Assembly (NCBI GenBank): GCA_947176545.1
Contig: CAMWRB010000009.1
Location: 1 to 17,609, forward strand
Direction of reading: 5' to 3'
DNA: 17,609 nt
DNA from: an uncultured Porphyromonadaceae bacterium
Lineage (GTDB): Bacteria; Bacteroidota; Bacteroidia; Bacteroidales; Muribaculaceae
Shown piece by piece: positions 15,414 to 17,609 of the stretch; the first letter of the stretch is position 1, and each line of letters begins with the position of its first letter. The translations under genes and the position numbers were made by a program. The notes beneath the pieces were generated by a model that was not told the DNA's origin, did not search any database, and worked only from the letters and a program-made list of their open reading frames with translations.

Positions 15414-16613
15414 TTAATTGGCGATTTTCTTACCGGATGAGTTGCCGTTACGCTCTATGTACACCTCGCCCCGTTTAAGCTTGTCTACGGACTCTACAGG
15501 CCTGCCGGTTATATCATATAGCTTGACATCTTCAGTAGGAATTGAGGCCTCGGAGATTACATTCTCAACACCGCTTTGCTCAATCTTCACGACCTTATAC
15601 CCGTTCCAGAAACGGTTTTTATTCCCATTGGGTTCCTTTAGAATAAAACTTTCCGGATGGTCTTTGACCTTTACGACACATTTTGATTTATCTACCGCAT
15701 TGAAGCAATTGACCAACATCATGTCATTATGCCACTTATCTATAATGATTTCTTCAATATCCGGACAGTCGTTAAAACAATTCTCCATATAATTGATATA
15801 TGGATTTATATATACCCTCTTTAAACCTTTAAGGTTGTTGAAACAATTACTGCCAAGATATGACAACTTATAGGGCAGCTCTATCTTTTCAACCATAGGC
15901 AAGTTGTTAAAGTTGTCAGAATAGATGCTCGTAATTCCTGCGGAAAAGTCGATAGTTTCCAGTTGATATGGCGTACGCGAATTACCCCGACTGATATCTG
16001 TGCCGTTGAATGCGTCGCTTAATATACGACGTAAGGAATTCGGGAAAGATAACCGTTTCAAGTCAGGACTGCTTGTGATGGCATTCGGTCCCAATATTTC
16101 CAAACCCTCCCCGAAGTTGATTTCGCCCTCAGCCGAAACAAAACCATTTTCAATAAATCGGACAGTATTCGGCACTGTCACACCGTTTGTAATAAAATTA
16201 CTTCCTTTGAGTTCAACCACCTTGTATAATGTTCCCTGATATTCTATATGGTCCGGAATACGAGCTCCTGGTTTCAGGCGTATCCCTGAGTCAATTTCAT
16301 TCCACGGGTCTATATATGTCAGGCCGACTTCCGGTGGATTTTGAGATAAGAACACAATATCACACCAGAAATTACCCTCATCTAAAGCAATAACCGCATC
16401 AGTATATGTATGGGTAATTTCGCTATTTCTCCCCCTTACATATATCGTATGTTCATCAGAGGCTGTTCCGGGCCAATAGACATTAAAGGCATCATCTACA
16501 ATATCCAATTTTACATCTTTTGCATGAACAACATAATCTTGAGCCTCTATATTTATACAACCAAAAGATACACACGCCACAACGGCTGCAAAACTTAATA
16601 TATCTAATCGCAT
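15414..16613 (-). CDS. Secreted leucine-rich-repeat (BspA-like) protein
   Basis: From the chosen ATG the protein has 399 residues and begins with a signal peptide (MRLDILSFAAVVACVSFGC, cleavage near 25). The frame also has an ATG at 16634, but the 16613 start gives the better signal peptide. The region from about 145 to 310 contains LRR_5-type repeats (LKRLSFPNSLRRILSDAFNG, LETIDFSAGITSIYSDNFNN, VEKIELPYKLSYLGSNCFNN, LKRVYINPYINYMENCFND). BspA-like repeats are found on secreted and surface proteins of oral and gut Bacteroidales, often in adhesion. The C-terminus (VKLYDITGRPVESVDKL...) is a short tail typical of secreted proteins in these bacteria. It lies downstream of a frameshifted mini-gene and a microsatellite promoter and is probably transcribed together with the following module-protein gene. 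Confidence 0.8.
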   Translation of the reverse strand: MRLDILSFAAVVACVSFGCINIEAQDYVVHAKDVKLDIVDDAFNVYWPGTASDEHTIYVRGRNSEITHTYTDAVIALDEGNFWCDIVFLSQNPPEVGLTYIDPWNEIDSGIRLKPGARIPDHIEYQGTLYKVVELKGSNFITNGVTVPNTVRFIENGFVSAEGEINFGEGLEILGPNAITSSPDLKRLSFPNSLRRILSDAFNGTDISRGNSRTPYQLETIDFSAGITSIYSDNFNNLPMVEKIELPYKLSYLGSNCFNNLKGLKRVYINPYINYMENCFNDCPDIEEIIIDKWHNDMMLVNCFNAVDKSKCVVKVKDHPESFILKEPNGNKNRFWNGYKVVKIEQSGVENVISEASIPTEDVKLYDITGRPVESVDKLKRGEVYIERNGNSSGKKIAN

Positions 16614-16636
16614 AATCTTTATTCTTAAAAACATTA

Positions 16637-16773
16637 TTACTTTATAATCTTTGAATCCTGCACTACGCCATCTTCCACCAAAGTGAGGATGCTGATGGAA
16701 GCAGGAGTATATTACTCATCGCCGAGAAAGGCAATAGGAGTGTCATTAACAGAAAAGCATAGAAATGTTTCAT
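16637..16773 (-). pseudogene. Frameshifted remnant of a small exported protein
   Basis: An ATG at 16773 opens MKHFYAFLLMTLLLPFSAMS, a textbook signal peptide. In this frame it then reads poorly to a stop at 16665-16663. Shifting the frame right after residue 20 (16711 downward) gives YTPASISILTLVEDG followed by VVQDSKIIK and a stop at 16639-16637, which reads like coherent protein. One inserted base after codon 20 (restoring, for example, SEYTPAS) would join them into about 45 residues. The restored end lies 2 bases ahead of the ATG at 16634. This suggests a decayed secreted-protein gene or a detached N-terminus of the LRR gene. A sequencing error is also possible. Confidence 0.5.
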
Positions 16774-16912
16774 GATTTTTATTTTATAGGTTAAAAATTG
16801 GATGTTGGTCTGAATCGTGTTCTCATCTGAATATTTTGTATAGGGCAGAAAAATATACTGATTCAAATGAGGTTTGTATACAAAATTCAATTTTTATATA
16901 ATTTCATTTTTG

Positions 16913-16945
16913 CAAATATAATAATAATAATAATAATAATTGAAA
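16913..16945 (-). promoter_or_regulatory. Candidate promoter of the LRR protein genes with microsatellite spacer
   Basis: TATATTTG on the minus strand (16920-16913) fits the -7 consensus. The -33 region offers TTTC (16945-16942, 21-base spacer, one mismatch) or TTG (16949-16947, 26-base spacer). Nearly the whole spacer is the (TAA)7 tract. Transcription would start near 16907, giving a leader of about 134 bases to the frameshifted mini-gene and about 290 to the LRR protein. Confidence 0.5.
16919..16939. repeat. (TAA)7 trinucleotide microsatellite
   Basis: Seven uninterrupted TAA units (TTA on the minus strand), 21 bases, in the region between the LRR gene and the repeat cluster. It lies exactly between the candidate -33 and -7 boxes of the minus-strand promoter. 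Confidence 0.9.
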
Positions 16946-17035
16946 ACAATATTTTAATAAAAAATTTACAAGCTATTAACCAAGTGTGTTAGTCACGGAG
17001 AAACGATATCAGCTGCAATAATCGTATCAATAAGG

Positions 17036-17233
17036 TGCAGTCGCTCCGCGACAGATACCGACGGATTGGTTACCATACCCGGTACGGTGTACCGGGTTAA
17101 TCAGATTATGTCACTCCGCGACATGTTGTCCCTGTAATCATCCACACCCGGCACACAATTACAAGAATAAGATGCACGATTCCCTTATGTCGCGGAGCGA
17201 CTGCATCTGACTAACCCGGTACAACGTGCCGGG
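17036..17233. repeat. Intergenic hairpin repeat cluster with inverted 47-base element
   Basis: Two copies of one 47-base element lie in opposite directions: 17078-17124 (+) and 17233-17187 (-), 40 of 47 positions identical, 62 bases apart. Each copy has two small hairpins: CCCGGTAC-3 bases-GTACCGGG at one end and GTCGC-TCC-GCGAC (or GTCAC) at the other. A further partial copy of the second hairpin lies at 17036-17053 and an isolated CCCGGCAC at 17147-17154. TGCAGTCGCTCCGCGACA (17036-17053) is an exact inverted match to 17189-17206. It lies between the 3' end of the cysteine desulfurase gene and the microsatellite promoter; no reading frame is convincing here. It resembles REP-like or small non-autonomous repeats; whether other copies exist elsewhere in the genome is unknown. 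Confidence 0.7.
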
Positions 17234-17256
17234 ATTGGGCAGATTACATAGATATG

Positions 17257-17609
17257 CTATCTCAGCATGGTGACTACGCGTTTCAGTCCGTCAACGAACG
17301 CGTCAGCCTCCTCTATTGTATTGTAGGCTGCAAATGAGGCACGCACCGTGCCGGGAATGCCGAGCCGCTCCATCAGCGGTTGGGCACAATGATGCCCCGT
17401 TCTGACAGCTATACCCAAACCGTCAAGCAACATTCCGATATCATAGGGATGAATCTCATCTACTAAAAAAGAAATAACCGCACTTTTGTGAGAGGACGTG
17501 CCATATATGCGCAGACCCTCTATCTCCGATTCCAAACGCGATGTCGTGTGACGCAACAGCATCTCCTCATGAGCCTCAATTCGGTTTAAACCGGCACTCT
17601 CTATAAAAT
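17257..17609 (-). CDS. sufS: SufS-type cysteine desulfurase, C-terminal part (cut by window end)
   Basis: The frame stays open to the right edge of the window, so only the last 117 or so residues are present and the true start lies outside. The visible segment starts FIESAGLNRIEAHEEMLLRH. It contains the signature RTGHHCAQPLMERLG with the active-site Cys, followed by RASFAAYNT, the end of the PLP-dependent fold of group II cysteine desulfurases. These remove sulfur from cysteine for iron-sulfur cluster assembly, usually with SufE or SufU and the SufBCD complex, whose genes are not seen here. The residues identify the SufS/CsdB group rather than IscS. The stop codon is followed by the hairpin repeat cluster, whose first hairpin (17233-17215) could also act as a weak terminator. 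Confidence 0.92.
   Translation of the reverse strand, partial: FIESAGLNRIEAHEEMLLRHTTSRLESEIEGLRIYGTSSHKSAVISFLVDEIHPYDIGMLLDGLGIAVRTGHHCAQPLMERLGIPGTVRASFAAYNTIEEADAFVDGLKRVVTMLR

Noticed and set aside
17030..17235. CRISPR array or invertible promoter
   Set aside because: The repeats are in inverted, not direct, order with only two full copies, no regular spacers, only 40 of 47 matching bases and no recombinase gene nearby.

Overview
The window looks like a chromosomal segment from a gut member of the order Bacteroidales, most likely of the Muribaculaceae/Bacteroidaceae type. The basis is the Bacteroidetes-type promoters (TTTG, a spacer of 19-21 bases, then TAnnTTTG) found ahead of several genes, the near absence of Shine-Dalgarno sequences, a DUF3078 outer-membrane protein, secreted proteins with short C-terminal tails of the 'YDITGR / YFTLQGVKV' kind, and the gene order parE-coaD-S41 protease. 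The genus is an inference; there is no marker RNA here.

Left part (1-4860): an LptF/LptG-family permease (+), a possible structured small RNA and a small coiled-coil protein (both -), then divergently a compact queuosine-precursor operon queF-queC-queD-queE (+). QueD, QueE and QueC convert dihydroneopterin triphosphate to preQ0 and QueF reduces it to preQ1. The operon has a near-consensus promoter and a leader hairpin at the predicted 5' end.

Middle part (4861-6673): a DoxX-like membrane protein with its own promoter, followed by three tightly overlapping small genes, DUF3791 - DUF3990 - DUF3791. DUF3990 resembles ADP-ribosyltransferase-fold proteins, so this AT-rich cassette is the best candidate for a little-described toxin-antitoxin-like system. 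Its 3' end overlaps the converging neighbour by 71 bases.

A six-gene minus-strand run (13457 down to 6603) follows: parE (topoisomerase IV subunit B), coaD, an S41 C-terminal processing protease, a DUF3078 outer-membrane protein and two small exported proteins of unknown function. Gaps are 7-42 bases and a strong promoter lies ahead of parE, so it may be one transcription unit that mixes housekeeping and envelope genes.

Right part (13575-17609): two secreted proteins on the minus strand, a leucine-rich-repeat (BspA-like) protein and, downstream, a four-module protein resembling SusE/SusF-type carbohydrate-binding modules. Ahead of them lies a frameshifted remnant of a small exported protein, and ahead of that a promoter whose spacer is almost entirely a (TAA)7 microsatellite, a possible phase-variable switch for surface proteins. 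Next comes a cluster of hairpin-forming repeats with a 47-base element in two inverted copies. The window ends in the 3' part of a SufS-type cysteine desulfurase gene.

Most interesting: the DUF3791/DUF3990 cassette, the microsatellite promoter, the repeat cluster and the unassigned structured RNA.
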